Positions 1 to 7,341 of a stretch of DNA of 64,000 nt are shown in pieces. Under the pieces are notes generated by a model that ran no database searches, had not been told where the DNA came from, and saw only the letters and a list, made by a program, of their open reading frames with translations. Position 1 is the first letter of the stretch, and each line of letters opens with the position of its first letter. The position numbers were made by a program, and so were the translations under genes. This DNA comes from Pelotomaculum sp. UBA1371 (lineage in GTDB: Bacteria > Bacillota > Desulfotomaculia > Desulfotomaculales > Pelotomaculaceae): contig DBRJ01000020.1 in NCBI GenBank assembly GCA_002305915.1, positions 42,736 to 106,735 of the forward strand. The letters are read 5' to 3'.

Positions 1-1
1 G

Positions 2-1165
2 TTCTTTGAATTTGCCAGGCGCTGGGCCGGCGGCAGTGACGGCGAGCTTAAATGGATTAAGGACGCACCCTGCCAGGAAGTAAAAATCACCAAGGATATT
101 AACCTTTACGAAATCCTGCCTTTATTCAGGGTCAACAAATACGACGCCGGCTTTTATTTTTCCAAGGCTTCGGTTGTTACCAGGGACCCGGAAGACCCTG
201 ATAATGTGGATAAACAAAACGTGGGGATGTACCGGATCCAGGTCCAGGGCCCCGACACCCTGGGAATCCAGGTGCTGCCTTTCCACGACGGCGGAATCCA
301 CCTGCGCAAGGCGGAGGAAATGGGCAAGGCCCTGCCCGTGGCAGTATGCCTGGGCGTCCACCCGGTAATCAGCCTGATGGCCAGCGCACCCCTGCAGTAT
401 GACCAGTCCGAATACAAATACGCGGCAGCTTTTATGGGGGCTCCCCAGATTTTAACTAAGACCCTTACCGCTAATCTGGACATCCCGGCCTATACGGAAA
501 TTGTGCTGGAGGGCGAATTCGTGCCAAGGGAGCGTTTCGTTGAAGGTCCCTTCGGTGAGTTTCCGGGAAGTTACTCAGGCTCCCGGCGCCAGTTCCGGAT
601 TAAGCTGAATACCGTTACCACCCGCAAGAACCCGATTTTTGAAAATCTGTATGTGGGCCGTCCCTGGACGGAGCATGATACCCTGATTGGGCTCAATACA
701 AGCGCGACCCTTTATTTCCAGTTGAGAGAAACCATGCCGGAAGTAAAAGCCGTCAATGCCATTTATCAACACGGCCTCACCATCATCGTCGCTACAGACA
801 ACCGCTTCGGCGCCTATGCCAAGACGGTGGGCATGAGACTGGCTTCCACCCCCCACGGTACCAGCTATGCCAAAAATATCATCCTTGTAGACGGGGATGT
901 GGACCCCTTTAACCTGGTCCAGGTCATGTGGGCTTTATCTACACGGGTACGGCCTCAAAAAGATGTTATTGTAATCCCCAATACGCCGGGCATGCCTCTG
1001 GATCCATGCTCCGAGCCTCCGGGAATCGGCGGCAAGCTAATCATCGACGCAACAACCCCCGCCGCCCCTGAAATCTCCAGGGAGGTACGGATGGTGGACA
1101 GCATCCCCGAGGCGGAACCCTATCAAAAAATCCTGGTAGACCTGCAGAAAGCTGCTGCCAGATAA
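2..1165 (+). CDS. Non-oxidative hydroxyarylate decarboxylase, C subunit (UbiD family), copy 1, 5'-truncated by window edge
   Basis: The frame is open from base 2, so the true start lies before the window; about 388 residues are visible. The protein aligns along its length with the complete copy at 7342-8769 (475 aa), so roughly 90 N-terminal residues are missing. It has the UbiD-family EGPFGEFPGSYSG stretch, which carries conserved acidic residues near the prenyl-FMN site, and the conserved NTPGMPLDP segment near the C-terminus. UbiD enzymes use prenylated FMN to decarboxylate, or reversibly carboxylate, aromatic acids. The small D subunit follows 22 bp downstream, the arrangement of BsdBCD, VdcBCD and ShdBCD. 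The substrate is inferred to be 4-hydroxybenzoate/phenol; protocatechuate or vanillate cannot be excluded. Confidence 0.93.
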   Translation, partial: FFEFARRWAGGSDGELKWIKDAPCQEVKITKDINLYEILPLFRVNKYDAGFYFSKASVVTRDPEDPDNVDKQNVGMYRIQVQGPDTLGIQVLPFHDGGIHLRKAEEMGKALPVAVCLGVHPVISLMASAPLQYDQSEYKYAAAFMGAPQILTKTLTANLDIPAYTEIVLEGEFVPRERFVEGPFGEFPGSYSGSRRQFRIKLNTVTTRKNPIFENLYVGRPWTEHDTLIGLNTSATLYFQLRETMPEVKAVNAIYQHGLTIIVATDNRFGAYAKTVGMRLASTPHGTSYAKNIILVDGDVDPFNLVQVMWALSTRVRPQKDVIVIPNTPGMPLDPCSEPPGIGGKLIIDATTPAAPEISREVRMVDSIPEAEPYQKILVDLQKAAAR

Positions 1166-1187
1166 AGCACGAAAGGAGGTTCTTAGC

Positions 1188-1415
1188 ATGAAATGTGTCC
1201 GCTGTTTAACAGATAACGCCGCTAAAGTGGCGGAAGCGCCCGATGGAAGCAAGGCCTGGGAGGTATATACCTGCAACCGGTGCAATTTTGTCTGGCGCTC
1301 AACCGAGGAACCCGAAGTCATCGACCCGGAAAAGAGGGACCCCTGGTTCCAGTTGGCCGGTGTGGAAATTGAAAGCATCCCGGTGTTTTCACCAGTTCCT
1401 CCTCTCAAAAAATAA
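1188..1415 (+). CDS. Non-oxidative hydroxyarylate decarboxylase, D subunit, copy 1
   Basis: This 75-residue protein starts at ATG after a strong AAGGAGG site at about 1173-1179. It has two CxxC pairs (MKCVRCL and CNRCNF), a WR motif and a proline-rich VPPLKK tail, matching the small D subunit (BsdD/VdcD/ShdD, also 75 aa) of hydroxyarylate decarboxylases. The subunit is needed for activity in characterised systems but its chemical role is unclear; the CxxC pairs suggest metal binding. It lies directly downstream of the C subunit and is probably cotranscribed. A paralogue lies at 7071-7298 with the same cysteines. Confidence 0.92.
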   Translation: MKCVRCLTDNAAKVAEAPDGSKAWEVYTCNRCNFVWRSTEEPEVIDPEKRDPWFQLAGVEIESIPVFSPVPPLKK

Positions 1416-1469
1416 CCGGGATTGTTTAAAGTCATAAGGACTCCAGTGTGGTTGCTTTTGGCTCTATAG

Positions 1470-1555
1470 CCAAAGCTATGGCAAGGACCGGCACGCTGTT
1501 GTTCCGGGGTGGGGAATTCCCCATCCCGGGCGCCATAGCTTTGGTGGTGTTTTTT
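1470..1555 (+). terminator. Long two-tier hairpin with T-run after D subunit copy 1
   Basis: Arms at 1470-1482 and 1532-1544 are perfect 13-bp complements (CCAAAGCTATGGC). The loop holds a second strong stem centred at 1516/1517 (1504-1516 with 1517-1529, one G-T pair). A T-run follows at 1550-1555. This fits an intrinsic terminator between the C-D pair and the idi gene. The nested inner stem is more than a terminator needs, so an attenuator is possible. Confidence 0.7.
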
Positions 1556-1639
1556 AAGAAAAGGTGTTAAATAGTTCGGGCAAAGCCAAAAACTTGTTCC
1601 GATTCAGGTATATCTTCCTAAGGATCTGGAGGTGGGGCT

Positions 1640-2167
1640 GTGAAAGAAACCAGGAAAGATAATGAGTATGTAATTCTGGTGGATGAAAATGATCACATGA
1701 TTGGCACTGCTGAAAAGATCGCTGCCCACAAAAATCCAAAACTGCACCGGGCCTTTTCCATTTTTGTATTCAACTCCAGGGGTGAGTTGTTGATCCAGAA
1801 GCGTGCCGCGAATAAGTATCATTGTCCGGGTTTATGGGCGAATACCTGCTGCGGCCACCCGCGGCCGGGCGAATCCCTGGAGGAAGCCGTACACAGAAGG
1901 CTGCAGGAAGAAATGGGTTTTGACACAGAGCTGGAGGAGCTCTTCTCCTTCACTTATAAAGCTGAGTTTGAAAATGGATTGTCAGAGATGGAATATGATC
2001 ATGTCTTCGTGGGGAAATGGGAAGGCACACCGAAAAGGAATAAGAAAGAGGTTGCTGATTACCGGTGGATCTCAAAGGAACACTTAAAAAAAGACATGGA
2101 AAGGCGCCCGGATGCCTACACAGCATGGCTGAAAATTGCCTGGGACATGCTGGTAGCCTGGTTGTAG
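1640..2167 (+). CDS. idi: Isopentenyl-diphosphate delta-isomerase, type I, copy 1
   Basis: A 175-residue Nudix-fold protein starting at GTG 1640, chosen because GGAGGTGG at 1628-1635 sits just upstream. It shows the type I IDI hallmarks: LHRAFSIFVFN, the catalytic cysteine in NTCCGHPRPGES, the degenerate Nudix helix HRRLQEEMG and the catalytic glutamate in EYDHVFVG. It interconverts IPP and DMAPP. It lies between a UbiD-type decarboxylase and its regulators, not in an isoprenoid operon. The inferred role is supplying DMAPP, or DMAP after dephosphorylation, for prenyl-FMN synthesis by the UbiX-like protein at 10115-10687. A close paralogue lies at 3783-4304 on the other strand. Confidence 0.93.
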   Translation: MKETRKDNEYVILVDENDHMIGTAEKIAAHKNPKLHRAFSIFVFNSRGELLIQKRAANKYHCPGLWANTCCGHPRPGESLEEAVHRRLQEEMGFDTELEELFSFTYKAEFENGLSEMEYDHVFVGKWEGTPKRNKKEVADYRWISKEHLKKDMERRPDAYTAWLKIAWDMLVAWL

Positions 2168-2234
2168 TCTGTTTCGTTAGAGTGCTGTGCAAATTACAAC
2201 CGGACAGGATCTTAATGAAGTTCAAGCCCGTTCT

Positions 2235-2255
2235 TTCCTGTTCCTAAGACAGGAA
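2235..2255. terminator. Small hairpin between convergent idi and LysR genes
   Basis: Arms TTCCTGT (2235-2241) and ACAGGAA (2249-2255) pair perfectly across a 7-base loop, in the gap between convergent genes. The following TTTAACCTGATTTT is only moderately T-rich, so this is a weak terminator candidate. Confidence 0.35.
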
Positions 2256-2256
2256 T

Positions 2257-3209
2257 TTAACCTGATTTTAACTTTTGTCCCGAGATAGTTAATTTGAATG
2301 GTATGAATTTATAATGGTCCGGGTTTGTCTGTTTTTGACTCCACTTTGAGGTAAATTTTATAAACTCTTTGAGTGTTGGAAACAAGTCTTTATTTCTTGT
2401 GGCCAAAAATATAGTTGAGTTTATTGCAGGTATAAGATTTAAATTTTTTGTGCCGAACCCCCAGTCCATTGAGGCAACACCGGCTGGCAGCGCTGCAACG
2501 CCGAGGTCCTCACGGACCAAACCAAGGATTGTTTTAACCGAAGAGCAGGTTAGAATAATCTCGGGTTCAAATTCTGCAGACCGGCAGGCTTTCTGAAAGT
2601 CTTGGTTGTAGCCGGAAGTTGGTGGTGGAACAATGAATTTTTCATATTCTAATTCTTTTATGTTTATTGATTTCCTGTCGGCAAAGGGATGCCGTTCACT
2701 GGTCACAATAACCATCTGATCGGTTACAAACGGGGTAAATTGCAAATTGGGATCCTCGCATGTCCGATGAACAAAAGCCGCGTCAATTTCGTGGGAATTT
2801 ATCATGGGTATGAGTTCATTGCACTGTTTTCCAGAAGGTTCAGAATTACTCTGGGAAAGCTTTTTTTATATGATGAGAGCAGATTAGGTAAACGGTAATG
2901 CCCCACAACAGGTATGATTCCTACCGTCAGGTTGCCTTTTTCGAAGGATGTATACTCGTAGATGCACCGCCGGGCCTCAATTACTTCTGACATTATTCGT
3001 CTGGCATGTTTGACAAACTCTTCTCCTGCCGGGCTAAGCTGTACAGACCGGGTTGTTCTTACGAACAAACTGATGCCCAGCTCATTTTCCAGTTTAATAA
3101 TTTGCTGGGAAAGTGAAGACTGGGATGTCTTCAATACTTCTGAAGCGCGTGTAAAATTTTGGTATTTTGCCACGGCCAGGACATATTCCAACTGATGCAT
3201 TTCCATCAA
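2257..3209 (-). pseudogene. LysR-family transcriptional regulator, broken by a frameshift
   Basis: The N-terminal part (2802-3209) has the LysR winged-helix region (MHQLEYVLAVAKYQNFTRAS, then SQSSLSQQIIKLE) and the start of the effector domain. The C-terminal part (2257 to about 2825) continues the effector domain in another frame (IDAAFV, then GLGVAALPAG-like text reading EDLGVAALPAG). Around 2820-2828 the upstream frame reads NLLENSAMNSYP then stop, while the other frame reads NELIPMINSHEIDAAF; joining them with one added base restores a normal LysR of about 300 residues. A real mutation or a sequencing error are both possible. Its place between two idi genes suggests it once controlled the aromatic module. 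Confidence 0.85.
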
Positions 3210-3782
3210 TATCCCCCTCCTGCTCTCTTTTAGTAAACCTGCACCAGTTCTTTTATTAATAACGCGTGCGCTTTATGTTGTCCGAAAATTTCAGTTAGAA
3301 TCAGTGGTTGGAACATGTCTTGGGGTGGAGTACCGGTAGCACGATGTTTGAAACTATCTCTACAGGGGCGAAAACAAATCAAGAAAAATCCAGACAACTA
3401 AAGCGGCAAAATCAAATTTACCTGCTTTTCGCCGGAAACCCAAGGTGAGTAATGAGAATTGGTTAGATCAAAAAGGTTAGTAATATTCTTATATTACTGA
3501 CTCTTTTATTATATAATATACTAGTTTAATAGTAAATTGCTTTTTAAGATAATAAAAATATTCAAAGCAAAAATACACTATAGCATATAATAGTACCAAT
3601 GGTAGTAATATATGTTATAGTGTATTTTTCAGCGCCGGCAAACAATATGGTTCCAGGCAGATACAGTTTGTTATTTTATTTCAAAGGTCTCTTCTAAAGA
3701 TCTCAATAATTTCAAAAAACATAGCCAGAATAAAACTTTTCAGGGTAGATGAAGTAAAAAAATGAAGCTACAAGTGGATTCA
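3210..3782. other. Intergenic region upstream of LysR and downstream of the second idi gene
   Basis: No convincing coding frame was seen in these 573 bases. The stretch from about 3470 to 3640 is very AT-rich and holds the long palindrome listed separately at 3569-3629. The LysR promoter is expected near 3210-3300, but no clean -35/-10 pair was identified. Confidence 0.6.
3569..3629. repeat. AT-rich 21-bp-arm palindrome, copy A
   Basis: Arms 3569-3589 and 3609-3629 are complementary at 20 of 21 positions (core ATACACTATA.CATATA), with a 19-base loop holding TACCA-A-TGGTA. A related copy lies near 9541-9594. On the minus strand it could terminate the idi gene ending at 3783, since T-rich sequence follows the stem. 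Its reuse at a second site in the same module also fits a regulator-binding site or a small dispersed repeat. Confidence 0.6.
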
Positions 3783-4304
3783 TCAGGACTTGTCCCCTAT
3801 TTTATCCAGCAAATTTTCCCAGGCGATTTTGAACCACGTGGTATAGATTTCCGGGTTTTTTTCAATATCTTTCTTTAAAAAATCCTTTGAGACCCACTTG
3901 TAATCAGCAACCTCCTCAAAATTAACTATTGGCGTTCCATCCCATTTCCCTATAAAAACATGATCGTATTCCATTTCCGCCAAACCATTATCAAACTCAC
4001 AATAATAGGTAAATGAAAATATTTCCTCCAGATCCGTATCAAAGCCCATCTCTTCCTGCAGCCTTCTGTGCACGGCTGAATCCAGGGATTCACCCGGCCG
4101 CGGGTGGCCGCAGCAGGTGTTCGCCCACAAACCCGGACAATGATACTTGTTCCCGGCGCGCTGCTGGATTAACAATTCACCATAAGAGTTGACAACAAAG
4201 ATTGAAAACGCCCTGTGCAGTTTTGGTTCTAGATGTGCATTTATTTTTTCAGCAGTTCCAATCATATTATCCTTTTCATCTACCAGAATTACATATTCTT
4301 TCAC
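3783..4304 (-). CDS. idi: Isopentenyl-diphosphate delta-isomerase, type I, copy 2
   Basis: A 173-residue paralogue of the idi gene at 1640-2167, roughly three-quarters identical by eye. It starts at GTG 4304 with TGGAGGCG upstream. It keeps the same signature segments (LHRAFSIF, NTCCGHPRPGES, EYDHVFIGKW). Such similarity suggests recent duplication along with the decarboxylase module. It is transcribed in the same direction as the large phenol-sensor-like regulator upstream (4396-6345), 91 bp away, possibly as one unit. The inferred role is again DMAPP supply for prenyl-FMN; a general isoprenoid role is possible. Confidence 0.93.
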   Translation of the reverse strand: MKEYVILVDEKDNMIGTAEKINAHLEPKLHRAFSIFVVNSYGELLIQQRAGNKYHCPGLWANTCCGHPRPGESLDSAVHRRLQEEMGFDTDLEEIFSFTYYCEFDNGLAEMEYDHVFIGKWDGTPIVNFEEVADYKWVSKDFLKKDIEKNPEIYTTWFKIAWENLLDKIGDKS

Positions 4305-4395
4305 TATTAACGCCTCCAGATATTATAGAGCATAGCGCCAATCCAGAGATTATTTCTTCTCTTGTATCTCGTTACAATAACCCGGCATATTGAGT

Positions 4396-6345
4396 TCAAT
4401 TCCCTTTAATTAAACACCATATTTTCAAAGCTAACTGTAAATCAAATCTTTTATTCGGATCTTTCAGGGTAAAGCTGCCTACTTCACATAATTTTTTGAG
4501 GCGATACTTAAAACCGCTTATGGTCAAGGCTGCAGCTTCGGCGGCCTCTTTAATATTGCCGTTGCAGTTAAAATAATGATGCAGTGACTCTACAAGCTGG
4601 CTGTTGTACTTAGTGTCGTATTCCAGCAATTTGCCCAGTTGTCCCTGCATAAAATTCAGCAGGTCTTCATGATTGGCAGCGTTAAACAGGAGTCCAAACG
4701 TACCCAAATTTTCAAAGGAAATGACCATATTTTCCTGGTTTAACCCTCTGATTACTTTAAGCGACCACTGGGCTTCCTGATAAGACCGGCTAAAATCCCT
4801 GGGCTTATAACAAACCCGGCCGATACCAATTGAAACGGTAACTGAAAACTGTTTGGCAATCAGCTTCTGAATGTTCCGCGCCAGTTCGGTGGTTGCAGCG
4901 GATGTTCCGTTCTTTTCCAGAGCAACGAGCATAATAATTTCTTGAAAATTGGTTGTCACCGTGCCGGACTTATTATATATATTAAGCTCTCTGTTAATTG
5001 CTTCACAAATCTGTTCTTTGAAACCGGCATCCTGTATTCTGCCCCGCCCGTACCGTTCGGATGAACCTTTCCTGCGGTCCTGTTCAACTACAAGTACATG
5101 ATGGGGCAGTTTAAGATTGTAACCGATACAGCGTGCTCTTTCAATAATAGAAGCTTCAGATTTGAAATTGCCTTCAATTAATTCGACAACGTAGTCACCT
5201 ATCAAGCGGGTTTCCGTTTTAGCCACAGTCCGGTCCTGCATCATTTTTAGGGCAAAGACGGAATTCACGTATTCCATAGTCATTCTTTCATGCTCTGTCA
5301 GATTATATACGGGTTTGAAAACACTGACATAGCCAAGGACTTCCTGTTTCATTTCAATTGGATAAATAAACTGAGATACTGTTTTCCTGGTCAGTTCCGC
5401 CGGGAGCCTGACAGGCTTTTTCTCCTGGATTAAAGTGTTGGCCAGGTGGCGCAAGCGCCAGTCGCCGATAATATCTTTAGTTGAAAAAGGCGCCTGTGTG
5501 GTCGGATTTTTTTTAGTTGAAATAGTGGGTGAATAATAGGCAACCGGCTGAAAAGAATGGTCTTCCACAATCAGTGTCGCACCCATAATCCTGCCTACCA
5601 TGCTTGTAATTGTTGAGATTTCTTCACCATTTAAGACCATTCGGGTCAGTTGCTCGTGAATGGCCAGTGATTGTTTTAGTGCCTCATTTTGTTCCTGGAT
5701 ACTGGTATGCGGCCACTCCGTCCCATGGCCCAGAGTGGTTCCATGGTAGTATTGCAACTCGGGGGTAATTTCCTCACCCCAGTCAGACAGCTTCTTGCCG
5801 ACATAACGGCAACACTGGTCACCCATAGCAGCGCAGGACACTTCTTTAATAATTACCCTTTCACCAAACAATGCCGACATAATCCCGCTGGCGTAGCCGA
5901 CCAGCGTCCAGCATACAGGTTCTGTTGCAGAACCAAAATGCCTGAGGTGGTGCTCTGCTTCGTAAGAATCATGCCAGGTGCCTTCACATGTCCAGGTATG
6001 ATTGGCGTCATCCCGATGGTGCAAATGAGGGGTGACATTAGCCATTCCAATAAACCTGTGGAAATTTATAGCCATTTGATATCTGTCATTTTTTGCGTTT
6101 CGGGGGAGGTTTTTTACAGAGTTTTCAAAATCCTGATAACCGTTGTTAAAACCGAAACGGATTAAAAATCCCTTAGCTTTTTCTATACCCAGGGTATAAA
6201 TCAGATCTTTGCGCAGAATTCCGATTGCTTTGGCATTAAGAATTAGTACACGCTTATCCTTGAAGTAATTCTTACCCAATCCCGCCTGCAATCTAAGCAT
6301 TGTTTCCATCTGCATTTCTTTAATACCGATTAGACTCACCCCCAT
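4396..6345 (-). CDS. Chimeric regulator: XylR-type aromatic sensor and V4R domain with PucR-type helix-turn-helix
   Basis: This 649-residue protein begins like XylR/DmpR/MopR (XylR_N then V4R, about residues 18-185) but has no sigma-54 AAA+ domain. After a linker of about 210-390 with possible GAF-like character, the rest resembles CdaR/PucR regulators: a degenerate cyclase-like central domain and a C-terminal HTH (NGNIKEAAEAA, then FKYRLKKL, then DLQLALKIW, about 585-645). By alignment to MopR, zinc ligands are conserved as C145, E168, C171 and C179, and phenol contacts as H96 and W124 (MopR C155, E178, C181, C189, H106, W134, from memory). The prediction is a phenol sensor controlling the decarboxylase/idi genes. 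The exact start is uncertain; ATG 6345 is used. Confidence 0.88.
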   Translation of the reverse strand: MGVSLIGIKEMQMETMLRLQAGLGKNYFKDKRVLILNAKAIGILRKDLIYTLGIEKAKGFLIRFGFNNGYQDFENSVKNLPRNAKNDRYQMAINFHRFIGMANVTPHLHHRDDANHTWTCEGTWHDSYEAEHHLRHFGSATEPVCWTLVGYASGIMSALFGERVIIKEVSCAAMGDQCCRYVGKKLSDWGEEITPELQYYHGTTLGHGTEWPHTSIQEQNEALKQSLAIHEQLTRMVLNGEEISTITSMVGRIMGATLIVEDHSFQPVAYYSPTISTKKNPTTQAPFSTKDIIGDWRLRHLANTLIQEKKPVRLPAELTRKTVSQFIYPIEMKQEVLGYVSVFKPVYNLTEHERMTMEYVNSVFALKMMQDRTVAKTETRLIGDYVVELIEGNFKSEASIIERARCIGYNLKLPHHVLVVEQDRRKGSSERYGRGRIQDAGFKEQICEAINRELNIYNKSGTVTTNFQEIIMLVALEKNGTSAATTELARNIQKLIAKQFSVTVSIGIGRVCYKPRDFSRSYQEAQWSLKVIRGLNQENMVISFENLGTFGLLFNAANHEDLLNFMQGQLGKLLEYDTKYNSQLVESLHHYFNCNGNIKEAAEAAALTISGFKYRLKKLCEVGSFTLKDPNKRFDLQLALKIWCLIKGN

Positions 6346-7070
6346 CCTATTATGAGCTGTCTGAATCTGCTATCATTATATCATTAAACACGGTAAATTC
6401 CTGAATTTTTTGAGAATAAATGAGACAAGATCATATTTATGCAGAATATAAAGCTGACTGACCAAAACTTTATAATGCCGCGTCAAATCATCGCTAATAT
6501 TGACAGGAGTCATCACAAGCACACAACTAAACTCTTGTTGTACAAATCTGAGCTGCTTCAGTAATTTTGGCGTTTCTATGGCATTATTTGTTTATCTAAC
6601 CTACTAAAAACACCTTGTGTTGGGGTAGAGCGGTATCAGTTCTTGTAGCCAGAGTAATTCTTCGCGGATCGCAGGTGTGGTTTGTATAAATACTTATGCT
6701 ATCTTCGCTCTTACGTAGAGACCACCTTGATGAATTGCATTCGGTCTTTCGCGAACAAAAACCGGTATGTCATCACCCATGGAAAGCCTAAATTTGCTTA
6801 TGAATAATTATTTTGCCTTGTTCCATGATAGCCAGCTTCATTTTCTGATAAATTTTAAAAAAAAGGGCCATCTGAAAATCTATTAAGTTTTTCAGATGGC
6901 CCATCAATCCCCATCCATTTCCCTGAGAGGAGGAATTGGTTTACACGGGGACACTTTAAACATTCTTGCGACAATTAAATGTTTGAAAGACCAAATAGGT
7001 TTTATTTTATCTTATCTTAAATTAATACCCAACGCATTAAATACTCGAATAATCCTATGAAAGGGACAGT
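6346..7070. other. Intergenic region between the phenol-sensor regulator and D subunit copy 2
   Basis: No coding frame with a credible start and composition was found in these 725 bases. It holds the terminator at 6857-6902 and presumably the promoter of the regulator just upstream of 6345. Confidence 0.6.
6857..6902 (-). terminator. Intrinsic terminator of the second decarboxylase operon
   Basis: Arms GGGCCATCTGAAAA (6865-6878) and its perfect complement (6889-6902) enclose a 10-base loop. Read on the minus strand, the stem is followed by a run of eight T's (6857-6864). This fits the end of the minus-strand transcript running through 8769-7071. Confidence 0.85.
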
Positions 7071-7298
7071 TTATTTGCGCAGGGGTGGAACCGGCACCAG
7101 AATTTGCAGATTTGCTATATCTTCATTGGTTAGCTGGAATTTAGGTTCACGCAATTCCGGAGTAATTACATCTTCCTCTTCAGTATTACGCCAGGAAAAA
7201 TTACACTTGCTGCAGATGTACATCTCCCAGGCCCCACTCTTATCCGGAGCTTCAGCAAATTTAGCTGCGGTATCATTTAAACAACGCACACACTTCAT
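7071..7298 (-). CDS. Non-oxidative hydroxyarylate decarboxylase, D subunit, copy 2
   Basis: A 75-residue protein starting at ATG 7298 after AAGGAGGA. It has the same two CxxC pairs as copy 1 (MKCVRCL and CSKCNF) and the same proline-rich VPPLRK tail. It follows the C subunit gene with a 43-bp gap and is followed by a strong terminator, so the C-D pair forms one transcript. The D subunit accompanies UbiD-type hydroxyarylate decarboxylases such as BsdBCD; its chemical role is not established. Confidence 0.92.
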   Translation of the reverse strand: MKCVRCLNDTAAKFAEAPDKSGAWEMYICSKCNFSWRNTEEEDVITPELREPKFQLTNEDIANLQILVPVPPLRK

Positions 7299-7341
7299 GC
7301 ATATATCCTCCTTTTAGTAAAACTCGTAATATATTTGGCAA

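Noticed and set aside
3318..6640. A loose TTGGGGT(A/G)GAG motif near 3318 and 6619
   Set aside because: The match is short and degenerate; it does not rise above chance without a genome-wide search.
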